In this document: one piece after another, positions 34,001 to 44,732 of the stretch
Layout: every line of letters begins with the position of its first letter
Position numbering within the stretch: position 1 is the stretch's first letter
Assembly: GCA_001600635.1 (NCBI GenBank)
Contig: BCKL01000034.1
Span: 62,001-126,000 of the forward strand
Reading direction: 5' to 3'
Length of the DNA: 64,000 nucleotides
From: Leucosporidium creatinivorum
Taxonomy: Eukaryota > Basidiomycota > Microbotryomycetes > Leucosporidiales > Leucosporidiaceae
Position numbers and translations under genes: made by a program
The notes under the pieces: model-generated
Told to the model about the DNA's origin: nothing
What the model saw: only the letters and a program-made list of their open reading frames with translations
Databases searched by the model: none

Positions 34001-34796
34001 CGACCGAGCGCCCAGCTGACTCGAAGTGCTCCCACAGGGAGACTCGCGACCCTCCTCCAGGCGCGGCAGTCGCTGCGCGAGCCATGGAGCTCGACCCTCG
34101 CGGAGAGCCCGAGCACGGCGAGCGCGTCCCTTATATCCTCATCTCAGCCGAGCCCGGAACCAAGCAAGTCAATCGAGCCCTCGACCCTCACGAGTACCTC
34201 GCAGACCGGTACGCTTCCTCGGGTCTGTCTGATCGAAGCTCAGTCAATTGACTCACTTTATACAGCAACCTCCAATACGACGCCGAGCACTACATCACCC
34301 GCGCCATCCTCAAGCCCCTCGCCCGCATCTTCAACCTCGCCGGCGTCGACATCGTACGTTGGTGGAAGGAGATGCCGAGAGTCAAGCGCATCAACAAGGT
34401 TGCGAAGGATCAAGCAGCCAAGACTCGTCTCGAGGGACACTTCAACAGCTCGCGCTGCGAGGTCTGTTTCGGCGATCACGCCGAAGGTACGTTTCGCTCG
34501 CTGTCCTTCGTGAGAGAGACGCCGCTGACTTTATACCGCATCTTTCTACTACAGGCGGTATCTGTGATGCCTGCAAGTCCAAGCCGGGCGAGGTCGCCTA
34601 CACCGTCATGAACCGTGTCCGTCAAGTCGAGATCAAGCAGCGCTCGCTGCACCAAATCTGCGCCAGCTGCTCTTCGACTCGGGACGAGGAAGGTATCGCA
34701 TGCGATTCCATCGACTGTCCTGTCATGTGGGAGCGTGCGGCGGTGAAGAAGGAGATGGGGCAGGTCGAGCAGTTGAAGGACTTGATCTCTTGGTAG
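28080..34796 (+). CDS. REV3: DNA polymerase zeta catalytic subunit Rev3
   Basis: B-family translesion polymerase that extends past DNA damage. It begins MAAQSSGRDGDST; about 22 exons code roughly 1,820 residues. The N-terminal domain is of Pol-delta/zeta type (HVHGAFPYVYIEYKG, ILICKGVPIYGYQVGYKAYLKIYL), followed by a long acidic, proline-rich insert (about 29.3-30.7 kb). The exonuclease-like region contains VAGYEVHHGSWGYLI. Polymerase motif A is VVLDFTSLYPSVVI (about 32.66 kb), motif B NVTYG|YIGATFSGRMPC (split by an intron) and motif C VVYGDTDSLFV (about 33.45 kb). C-terminal CysA (CEVC...CDAC) and CysB (CASC...CDSIDC), which bind zinc and an iron-sulfur cluster in this family, are complete. 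TAG ends at 34796. The gene converges on TRS85 with only 86 bp between the stops. Confidence 0.96.
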
Positions 34797-34882
34797 TTTT
34801 CTCAGCAGTCTTCTCGCAGTGAGCTTTCGGCTCTGTTGTTGCATACTTTACAGAAATAGGGAATTTCCTCTTCTTGCACAAA

Positions 34883-37800
34883 CTAAGCTCCTACATCGAT
34901 CAACGTCGCGCTCGGCCCACTGGAAGCGAGAGTTCGGCGATCGGTAATCCTGACCTCTCGCTTCCTGCCCGTCTCTGTCCAGCTTGCGCCCTCCCGAGAG
35001 ACGGCGAGCTTCCATCCACCGACGTCGTAGGCGCCTTGTCGAGTGACAAAGAGCTGGGATGAGATGGTGGTGAGGGAGAGGGGATGGGCAGTTCCTCGGT
35101 GGGTGAGGGAGCCGGCGTAGACGACGTCGGGGCTGTGGATAGTGAGAAGGCGTCAGCGATGCGAAAAGGAAGATCATGAAACAGCTATGAAGACGCACGA
35201 AGGCTTGGAAAGATCTTGCAGGGTGAGGTCGTAGTCGAAGGGCAAGGTCGGCGAGAGGTTGCGAATCGTGAAGGAGACGGGCAGGATGCAGGGGCTGCGC
35301 GATAGAGCATGAGCGCTAGAGCGGTAGGTTGGTCGGGTGTGTGCACTCACCCGCTGGTAAATTCATGCTCCCCGACCTCCTCCACCGTCAGAGTCAGCTT
35401 GGCCGGCATCTCGTCTACGCCCAACTCGCTTCTCCTCAGCCCCGCCAGCAGCGTACTCCTCTCCCTCTGACTCTCAGCATACAGTCCACCGGCCTTGAGC
35501 TCCGCCAGCTCCAGCACCTTCTTCAGTCGATCATGGCCTGCGCCGAGGGGAATGTCGGCGAGATGGTGATGACCTTGCTGACCGGTCGAGGGGATTCGCC
35601 AGAAGACGAGAAGGTCGAGAGAGGTCGGAGAGAAGAGTGGGAAGAGGGAGGAGTGAAGAGCGGAGGGAATGGTGGGAAGCTGGGTGGAGAGGGCGAGATG
35701 GCGCAGGGTCGTGTGAGTGCGGAGGAGTGAGTTGAAGAGACGGGGAGTGGAGGTCGAGGTGAGGTTCTGTTGATAAATAGGGCTCGAGTCAGTTACAGCT
35801 TGTCTTGTGCACGAGCAGAGGAGAGCTAACGCACCTCGCTGCCAATGGTCGACCTCTGGAGCCGAACTTCGCCTGGTCCAACTCCCTTCGCGCCCTTCAC
35901 GTCCTTGCCCTGCAGCAGCTCATCCAGCCTTCCCACGGCCCACTCGGCGCCCTTCTCCGCCAGAGCTGCTCCCTCTTCATCCTCCGTGGACTCGACTTGC
36001 AGGACCACGTTCAAGCTCTGCTGCCAGCCGAGCGGTTGGACGTCGTCGGCGAAGGAGAAGCCGGGAAGGAGGGAGCATTTCCAGCGAGGAGAGAGGGAAG
36101 TGATTTGAGTGATGACGACGTCGGTGGGGATGGAGGGGTTGTAGATCTGTAGTTGAGGAACGGATCAGCTTGAGAAGTTTCGGCTTAGATGGAGGGAAGC
36201 AGCGCACCTCGAGACTGAGGACATGAGGGGCCCTAATAGAGTTGCTGGGGCGCACAGATGGTCGAAGATCGAGCGAGGGGAGGACTTGCAGCTTGTGCGC
36301 CGCGCGGGAAGAGAGAAGCTCCGAGTCGTTCTGCTCGGCGGAGGGTGGGAGGTCAGCTCCGGCGACGAGGGAAGAGGGTGACAAGCGACGTACCACGCCA
36401 TGGAAGGCGAACAGCCACCTGAGCGAATGCGCTCCGACCGAGTCCCCACGAACGAGGATGGGAACCTGGATCGACTCGCCAGGCTGGAGAGCTCCGTCCT
36501 TCAGCTTAATGACCGTCGGCTCGTTCGGCAGTAGTCGGTTCTCAACCGTCTGTGCGCTCTCATGCTCCTCCTTCCCACTCTCATATACCGAGCCCTCGTC
36601 TTCCTCCACAAACAGCGCGACCGACGGTGAACCGCAAGCACCCCTCAACTCGCTCAAGGCGACTTGTCCCGTGTTGGTCAACTTGAGGTTCGACATCCTG
36701 CCTTCTCCGGCCCAGAGTGATGATTGTAGCTCGTCGAGGTCGATCGAGAGGATGGGGATCGGCGAGCGGACTTTGATCCGAAGCGAAGGGGAGGTCGGGA
36801 GAGGCTCGGTGCAGGGGAGGAGGTCGTTGAAGCGGAAGGAGAGGGAGGTGAACGAGAAAGAAAGGAGCTTGGTGGCGCGGACGGCGACGTAGATCTACGA
36901 GGCGAAGCGGAGGGTGAGCGAGGGAGCGAGCCACTAGAGCCGAAGTTCAGCGCACCTTCAACGACTCGCGAGGTGCAAGTTCAATCTCTTGTGGCGCATC
37001 AATCTCGACTGCTCCTGCGTCCTCTGCATCCGTCTGGATCTGCAGGCCTCCGATAGCGAGCGCAGCGTCGAGGGGATTGACGGCGACGAGTTCGAGGTAG
37101 AAAGTTTCTGCTCGGGTGTGCAAGGTCAGTCGCTACGCTCATGTCCTCGGGATCAAAAGCACCCACCTCCCACCACCGCCTCCTTTCCCTCCTGCACCAC
37201 CTCGGCCACGCCCCTCACACCCTTTCTCGCAGTGCCGCTCAACACCTCCTCCAAATCCCTCCATTCAACTCCCTCCGCCTCACCCTTCGTCACATTCCCA
37301 CTCTGCAACACCCGCACCGCCGTCTCCTTGGCGTTAAAGATGGTGATCGGCAAGGAGAGGTTCCGTTCGGCGAGAAGTTGGGGAGCGGAAGGGCCGAGGT
37401 GCTGATTCGTTCGGCTCTGGTCAGCACGCGCGCGCTCGGAAGAGACAGCAGAGGTAGAAAAGAGATGAAGCGCACCTCCCATGCTAACCCAAAATCATCC
37501 AACCAATCCTCCTCCCCTCCATCTCCCTCCGCTCCACCACCCTTCAGCAACTCCAAGAAATGCTGCACCGCATCCCCCGCCTTGCCTACATTGTACGCCT
37601 GCCTGCCGAGGCCGTGGTGCAGGTGTGAGCGGATTGCGGACCATGAGGCGATGGAGGAGGGGTAGCGTGGGTCGGACGTTGGGGGGAGGGAGGGGTTGGC
37701 GGAGGGGGTGGGAGAGGGGAGGATTGGGATGCGGTAGAGGGTCGAGGATTGGGAGAGGCAGCGACGGGAGAGGGATTTCTGTGGTATCGCGAGCGGGAGT

Positions 37801-40477
37801 TAGGTCTGCTCGGCGCAGCTCGACTTCATTCGACTCGGCTCGCTTGCCGAAGAAGAGCGAGGAGAAAGAGGGGCAAAAGTAAAGACTTACCAAGCCCGAC
37901 TTTTCGTACCTCGCTGCAGCCATGGCGAGATGGAAAGCGTACTTCCTCCTCGACGGTTTGGGAAGATGAAGGTCGGCGAGGGCAGCTTGCTCGAGCAGGA
38001 GGGCTGAAGAGATCTCGTCGATCTGTAGTCATCGTTGAGCGAACGAGGAAGAAGGACAGTAGGAAAGGTGGAGAAAGGCGGTGGTCAGCGAGCCGAGCGA
38101 CCGAAACCTCGCTCCTCCCTTGCCGCGACTAAGGTATCGACTCACCTCCCCTGCCCCCCTCACCAGCCCCTCGGGCGCAGCCCTCCAATCCCCGACAACC
38201 CTATAAGCCTCATAATACATCATCGTCGCCTTCAAGCCATCCAAATCGACGACGCCGGCTTGAGCTCCAGAGATGTGCCAGGGGGTTTGGGTGGCGGATT
38301 GGAGGTAGAGGTCGGGGTTGAAGGCGAGAGGTTGGGAGGCGGGAGAGAGGAGGAGGTGCGAGAGACCGGCCATGCGCTGTTGTTGAGGGTCGAGGGGGTC
38401 AGCTCGGCGTTCTCCTTTCCCCCCCACCCTCCTCCAGCGACTGAGGAGAAAGCAAAGAGCGAACAAAGGCTCACAGTAGCGCCAGCGAAGTATTTCCAAG
38501 CCCTATCGCCCCGGAAGTCCTTGGCTACGCTCTCGTAGATCTGAGAGCTGAGCTTGTAGTCGCCGAGGGTGAAGGCTAGGTCGGCGACACGGCGGGTCTG
38601 GGATTCGAGGGAGGAGGGAGGGTAGCTGATTTGCGAGATCGGTTGGAGGGCGAGGAGTGAAGGAGGGGAGATGCGAAGAGGAAAGGCGAGGGTGATAACG
38701 AGTAGCGAGGTCAGCGCGAGCTCGGCGGCGACGACGAGATATCGCGAGTAGGGGACAGTGCGAAGGGACGAAACGAGGAAACTCACTATCCCTTCAAAGC
38801 ATTCCATCCATTCACGCCCACAGGACTTCCGCTCCTCGAAGCTCCCGCCGAGCCGCTGCCTCCTTGCGCACCCGAGCTGCCTCCGCCAAAGTACTTGCGA
38901 CCGGCGCTAAAGAGTCGGCCGCCGATGGAACGCTTGGACGCGGTGTACTGTGGAGAAATCGTCGAGTGAGCGGGGGTCGGCTCGTGCGTGAGGGAGAGGG
39001 AAGACCGGGGAGGGGAGGGGAGCCAGAGAAGGCGAAGAGAGTAAAGACGAACCTGCTCGTTCCCCACGACCACCTGCCTCTCAATCCACGGCACCACACT
39101 CTGCACCACCAACTCCCTCATAAACACCCGCAAACTCTTGAGGTCCTCGTCCGAGAGCTCGTGGCCCGTTTCGATCGGCTCGGCGGTGGAGGAAGGTCCT
39201 GCTGCCGCCGCCGAGGGAGGGAGCCCAACCTCCCCCGAGAAAGGGTCCTCATCATTCGTCACGCCGAGGCCCATCACCTCGAACTTCTGCTCTGTCTCTC
39301 TCGCTGCTCCAGCTAACCCCTCCCTACCAGCCCACAACGCACTCACCCCCCTCGCCCTGGGCTGGGGCTGCAAAGCTCCCTCCCCCGCCTTGAACAAAGG
39401 GACCAGCGCCGTATGAATCCCATACGTCTTCCTCACCGTCTCCGCCAACTCTTGGGCGTCCTCCCACCCCTCACGGGAGGAGCCGCCGCCGAAATCGTGG
39501 ATCAGGAGGATGTAGCGGAGGGGAGAGGGGTCGGCGTAGTCTGTTGGGTGGGCGTGGGAAGAGGGGAGCGTGGAGTGGGGGGAAGAAGGAGGGAAGGAGC
39601 TGGGAGAGTAGAGGGTGGGTGGGGAGGTTAGGTCCCAGAGGGACGAGAGGGCGTTCAGGGGGGAGGGGTGTGAGGTGGACAGGGCGAGGACACCTGTGAT
39701 GTAGAGGGGAGGGGGTTAGAGGTGGTGAGTGACGGGTGAGGGGGAGCTAGAGGCGCCGAGCCCTGCGCCGAGAAGGAGAAAGCTCGACAACTCACATCCT
39801 ACGGGCCAAGCAAACGTCTCCCATTCGACCATCTCCCTCCTCCTCAACACCTCATCCCTCATAGCCTTATACCACGGCGTCAAACTCTCGATACTCCTCC
39901 CCTTCCACCCCTCATCCTGCTCCTCCTCGACCGTTCCTGCACCCTCTCCTTCCTCTCTCTCAGCCGCTCGTCGCCTCGGCTGTACTCCTCGGACATCCAA
40001 CTCTTCCCTCCCAGTTTGTGCGAGCCAGGTGTCGGTTTGTTGGATGAGGAGGGAGGAGACCGAATCGAGAAAGAGCTCGTCCTGCTCTGCTGGTGTAGGT
40101 TGATGGGCGGGAGTCGTCGGCGTAGTAGGTAGAGCTGTAGCATCTAAACCTCCCGGTGTCCTCGGCGTAGCAGCAGAACTGCCACTTCTCCCCCTCAGAC
40201 CAGCTCCTCCCGCTCCCTCCGCTCCCCATCCTCTCGGCAATTCCCTCTCTACAAATCTGACTGGAAACCTCGGCAGTAATCTCGGTTCATAGTTGGTGGA
40301 TCGAACGGTGACCTTGTCCACGGAATCTTGGAACGCCGAAAGCAAGTGAGCCGTGTTTTGGAGGTTGGAGCGGGCGAGGATGGGGAGCAAGTCGGGGGTG
40401 GTGAAGGTGTGTAGGATGGGGCAGAGGTGAGGGGAGAGCAGTTGCGCTTGAGGTGTTGGTGGTGGTAGAGAGGCCAT
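34883..40477 (-). CDS. TRS85: TRAPPIII complex subunit Trs85/TRAPPC8
   Basis: Tethering/GEF-complex subunit acting in ER-Golgi traffic and autophagy. The start at 40477 gives MASLPPPTPQAQLLSPHLCP, then the Trs85 N-terminal region (NTAHLLSAFQDSVDKVTVRS). The characteristic segment VVPWIERQVVVGNEQ joins YTASKRSIGGRLFSAGRKYFG after an intron. Downstream are TPR-like helices (RRVADLAFTLGDYKLSSQIYE; KYAFHLAMAAARYEKSGL) and then beta-rich gryzun-like domains (NLKLTNTGQVALSELRG; SISSQLFVTRQGAYDVGGWK). TAG lies at 34883-34885, after ...ATLIDVGA. It has about 13 exons. Residues around 39.2-39.4 kb and 40.0-40.2 kb are low complexity. Length and order fit the family. Confidence 0.9.
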
Positions 40478-40835
40478 ACCGTCCTACAGCTTGGGCTTGA
40501 AGCGAGAGAGCGAGGAGAGAGGGGAGAGGGAGGGGCGCGTGTGGTGCTCGGGAGGGGATGGAGAGAGCGAGCTGTAGGGCGGTAGTAGGAGTAAGGCCGT
40601 CTCCTGTAGCCTTTTACGAGCGATTCGACTCCCTAATAGCGATTTCGAAAGTAACTAGCGATGTGAACGGGGCCAAGTTGCAAGAGAGGAAGCGACGCGA
40701 CTCTGAATCCCGAGAATCTCTCTCCCTCCAACGCTTACCTCGTCGCTTCTTCTGTACCTCGACAGGGCCCTCGTTCGCCTCTAGCCCTACAGCCTCGCCA
40801 GCTCTATACAAGGCTACAGCTTCCCACCCAACAAG
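40478..40835. promoter_or_regulatory. Divergent promoter TRS85 / SEC39 with repeated heptamer
   Basis: 358 bp between the two ATGs. The heptamer ctacagc or its complement gctgtag occurs at 40484-40490, 40571-40577, 40787-40793 and 40814-40820, with a one-base variant (cctgtag) near 40603. Both genes encode vesicle-tethering factors, so shared control is attractive, but the motif's function is inferred. Confidence 0.6.
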
Positions 40836-43800
40836 ATGGAACAACTGGACAGCTTGATTGCCACCTCATCCTGGTCGCAAGCGCTCCAACATGTACACCA
40901 ACACTCTTTGGACCCTTCCTACATCCCTTATCTCGCTCAACAGCAGCTCCTCTCTACTCCTGTACAAGATATCACCCTCCCTCTCTTTCACTCGCTGTTG
41001 AACCAAATCAACGACGCCGACTGGATCGCTTCCGCTTGCTACAAGGTGGCTCGGACGTCCGATTCCCTCGCACTGGTCAAAGCGGCTATCAAGGAAGGTC
41101 GACAAGCTACCGAGAAGGTCGTAGCGGGGTATGAGGAGCTGCAGACGGCGGTGGAGGAGAGGGACGTGGAGGGCGTGAGGGAGTTATGTAGTCTGGATGA
41201 GGGGGTGAGGAAGGTATGCTTGATCGAGAAGGGGTTGATTGAGCTGGGGGATAGGGCGAGGACGTGGGAGGAGATTTGGGGTGCAGAGGAGGAGGAGAAG
41301 GAAATCGCCGAGAAGCAGGGCGCCGAGAAGGAGAAGGCCACAGAGGACAGCAAGACGGCCGTAGACGACGACGAAGCCGGCGCATGGGGATCCCTCGACC
41401 TCCCTCCATCAACGCCTCCACCCCGCCCTTCGACACCGCCAGCCTCCGCCGCGCCTCCCTGCTCCCTCTCCACCTTCCTCACCGAACCCCTCGACGACCC
41501 CGCCCTCGAACTCGCCGCGACTTCCTCCCTCCCCGCTCTCCTCACTCTCATCACCCGCCACTCGACCCTCCTCTGGCCACGGCGGACCGAGCTCCTCCTC
41601 GCCATCCCCGAATGGGAGGAGCCCTCTTCCTACCTCCCTCTCCTCACCGGCGTCTCTCCTACCGATGGGAGGGAGCAGAAATGGGTCGGCCAGCCCTGGA
41701 GAGCTGAGCCCGAGTTCTTGGAGAAGGTCTTCGAGGCGCCGAGTCCGAGTGAGGAGGACTTCGAGGATCGCAGGACGAAGGAGGAGCTGACGAGGGTGTA
41801 TAAGGCGAGGATCGAAAGTGTGGCCGAGTTGGGGCTTGTCTCTGTGGCGCTGAGTCTGGTGCAGCATTGCGCTAGTGTTGAGGTGCCCGGCCTCGAAGAG
41901 CTTGGGGAGGAGCTCTCCCTCCTCTCTCGGCTGGTCTACGACCGCCCTCCACCGGCGCGCGAACAGGAGGAGGACGATACATCCTATACCCTCACCCACT
42001 GGCGCTCCCTCCCTCCTTCCCAGATCCTCTCCCTCTACCTCGCCACCTCCACCCCCGAGACCATCGCGCCAACAATCCAACGCCTCGTCCTCCCCTACCT
42101 CTCGGTCCTCGAATCCCGTCTCGAGCGGTCAGGCTCGCCGGACCCAACGCTCCCCGCTCGACTGCTCAACGAATGGATCCTCGACCTCGTCTCCCCCTCC
42201 CCTTCGAGCCCGGCAGGCAAATCGATCGACCGCCTCAAGCTCATCGAATCCATCTTCCAGCACTCGAAACCCACCCTCCCTCTCCCACAGCGACTAGTCC
42301 GCAACGATGAAGACCTCGCCCGTCTCGCCCTCGCCATCCTCTACGGCTCAACTGAATCCAGCGCCGAGGCCCTCGTCCTCATGGGCGCCATCTTCGAATG
42401 CCTTCCCGCTTTCCCCGAGTCCACCACCACCACCCCCTCGGACTTACCACCATTCGACATCTTCTCCCTCTACTCTCCTCCTCACCTCCCACCCCCTCCC
42501 ACCACTCTCTTCGGACACCTCGCCCCTCTCCCTCCCTCCGCACTCTCCACCCTCCTCGATACGCTCGACCTGCACCTGACAACCTCCGAATCCTTCTCCC
42601 GCTACTCGTGCCCCGTCCCCCCTCACTGGTTCCTCATCACCCATTTCGACGCCAATCGCCAGCGAGCTTGGGCGACGAGGTTGGCGAGGACTGCGGCAAA
42701 GGGAGGGGGGGATGGGGGAGAGTTTGAGGGGGAGGATGAGTGGGTTGGACTGATGGAAGAGATGGTGGGACTTACGGAGGGGGGGAAGGAGGTCGCTGGA
42801 GGAGAGAGGGTGGAGGAGGAGACGAGGGGAATGGGCAAGGCGTTCTGGTTGCTCAAGAGGGAGGAGGTGTTGAGCATCTTCTTTGGGGGCTTGTTGGGCG
42901 CGGGACGTGAGTCGGCTTGTCTCTTCTTCCCTTCCTCTTGTTTATCGACGCCGAGCCTTCGCTAACTCCCCTTTCTCTCTCCGAAACGGCACGCAGGCAT
43001 CTCCCTCGCTCGATCCCTCTTCTCCGGCTCTTCCTCCTTCTCCGCCGACCCGAATGTACCGCCTCTCGAACCCAAGATGGTCGAGGAGTTGGTCGTCGCT
43101 GCTAGTCGAGAGTTCTACGACAACGCCGAGGAGGGCAACGTCAATGGAGGGGAGATGAAGCTGGCGCTGGAGTGGTGAGTACTTTCGCTCCTCTCACGTC
43201 GGTCCGCCGAGGGAAAGACGCGTTCAAAGCTCACCGAGCTGACCCTTTACCGAAACAGCCTCTCCGCCGCTCCTCAAACCCCCCTCATCCGCCAAGAACG
43301 CGACTTCATTCTCGCGACTTCCCAACTCTGCTCCTACAACCTCACCTCCTCCTCCACCCTCCCCCTCACGCCCATCGAGATTCGTCTCTCCAAAGACCGC
43401 CTCTCCTTCGTGGCGCGCCTACTCTCTTCCAACGAGGACGCTTTCCGCCACCCCGAGGTTCTTCTCGAGTTGGTCGAGAAGCTGGGATATCGGGGAGATA
43501 AGCTGGCGAGGGTTAGGACGCTGGGGATGGTCGCGGAGGCGGCGTTGGCGGCCGGCGAGTGGGAGAGGACCAAGGGGGTTTGCGACCGGATGTGCGAGGA
43601 GGTCGAAGGGCTTCGGAAGGCCAGCGAGGCCGACATTACTACCACCTCATCACCCGACCCCTCGACCTCGCGCGACGACCCCTCCCCATCGACGACGCTC
43701 TACCACTCCTCAGCCGACTACGCCTGGCGCGCATGCTTCCAACTCGGCAAGCATGAGGAATGGGACGAGGTGGAGAAGAGGTTGAGGGCTATGGGACAGG

Positions 43801-44273
43801 CGTTGATCCTTTGTCCTGGGGAGAGAATTGGAGCGCTGCTGAGCGTGTGGGAGGGGTTGGAGGAGAAGGTCGTTGGAGAGAGGGAGAGGGCGTCGAGGTC
43901 GAAGGCGCCGAAGAGGGAGAGGGGGGAGGAGGAGCAGGCGCCGACGAGCTACCAACAGCAGCAACAGGGAGGACAGCATCACGACCCCGCTGCCGCAGCG
44001 GCGAGGACTTTCTCCCGAGCGGCCGCTTTCTTCCCCTTCTCCACCTCTTCCTCCTCCTCCGCCGACCGTACCTCTTCGCCTCAACGGCCGTCTTCTGCCA
44101 GCGCTCAAACCGAGCAACCGGCATCCCCTGTCCGCGCTGGACGAGGTAGTTCTGAGCAGGAGAGGGAGGGAGGGTTGAGGGCGGGGTTGAGCTCAAGGTT
44201 GACGAAGGGCGTGGGGTGGCTGATTGGCGCTGACGAGAGGGAGCTGGAGAGGGAGGGCAGTGGATGGGAGTAG
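40836..44273 (+). CDS. SEC39: Dsl1/NRZ tethering complex subunit Sec39
   Basis: Helical-rod tether for Golgi-to-ER retrograde vesicles, Sec39/NBAS family. Exons are 40836-42906, 42997-43174 and 43259-44273, coding about 1,087 residues. The protein is almost all helical repeats, for example DSLIATSSWSQALQHVHQHS at the start. The Sec39 block reads PTLPLPQRLVRNDEDLARLA and MGAIFECLPAF, and the later repeat PEVLLELVEKLGYRGDKLAR. An E/K-rich insert (about 41270-41370) and a disordered, Q/S/P-rich C-terminus (from about 43870) interrupt it. The phases C|GC and TG|C join cleanly. The family call rests on the central block; the C-terminus is not conserved in any way I recognise. Confidence 0.87.
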
Positions 44274-44732
44274 AGTAGGTTGTCGAGATGCACGAGCATT
44301 ACAAGTATCTTAAGACGGCTGGACGAGGCGCAGCAGGCTTAAGAGAGCGAACGCCGAGGTTAGAGACGATGCGCGAGACGATGAGTGGTTGTAGCTCTGC
44401 TCATCCAGTCTTTCGTTTATCGCATAGCATTTCACTCCTCTTGTAGCCCCATCCCCAGCAACCAGCAGACACTGTTTCGCATCAACTTGGGCTCGGAGCG
44501 AGCGAAGGAGAGACCGCGAAGCACTAGGGCGGGCTGGAGAGCTAAGGGAAGGGCGCAGGGTACGAGAAGGTAGAGAGCGAGGAGAAGAAGCTGTTGCGAC
44601 TGCAGAGACGCGTCTTGTAGCTCATCACCTCCACGTCCGCTCCTCGCACTTGAGCGCGCGAGAGACGGGCTCGCTCCTCTCCTTCCCGCCACAACTTGCT
44701 TTTCAGACTCACCTCGCTTCTCAGCTCTAACG
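44274..44732 (+). promoter_or_regulatory. Upstream region of F-box copy B, partly duplicated
   Basis: 459 bp between SEC39 and F-box copy B. From 44406 onward it matches the 5' flank of copy A. Left of that, toward SEC39, no similarity to the copy A locus was seen. Two ttgtagc motifs (about 44441 and 44616) lie within it. Confidence 0.6.
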
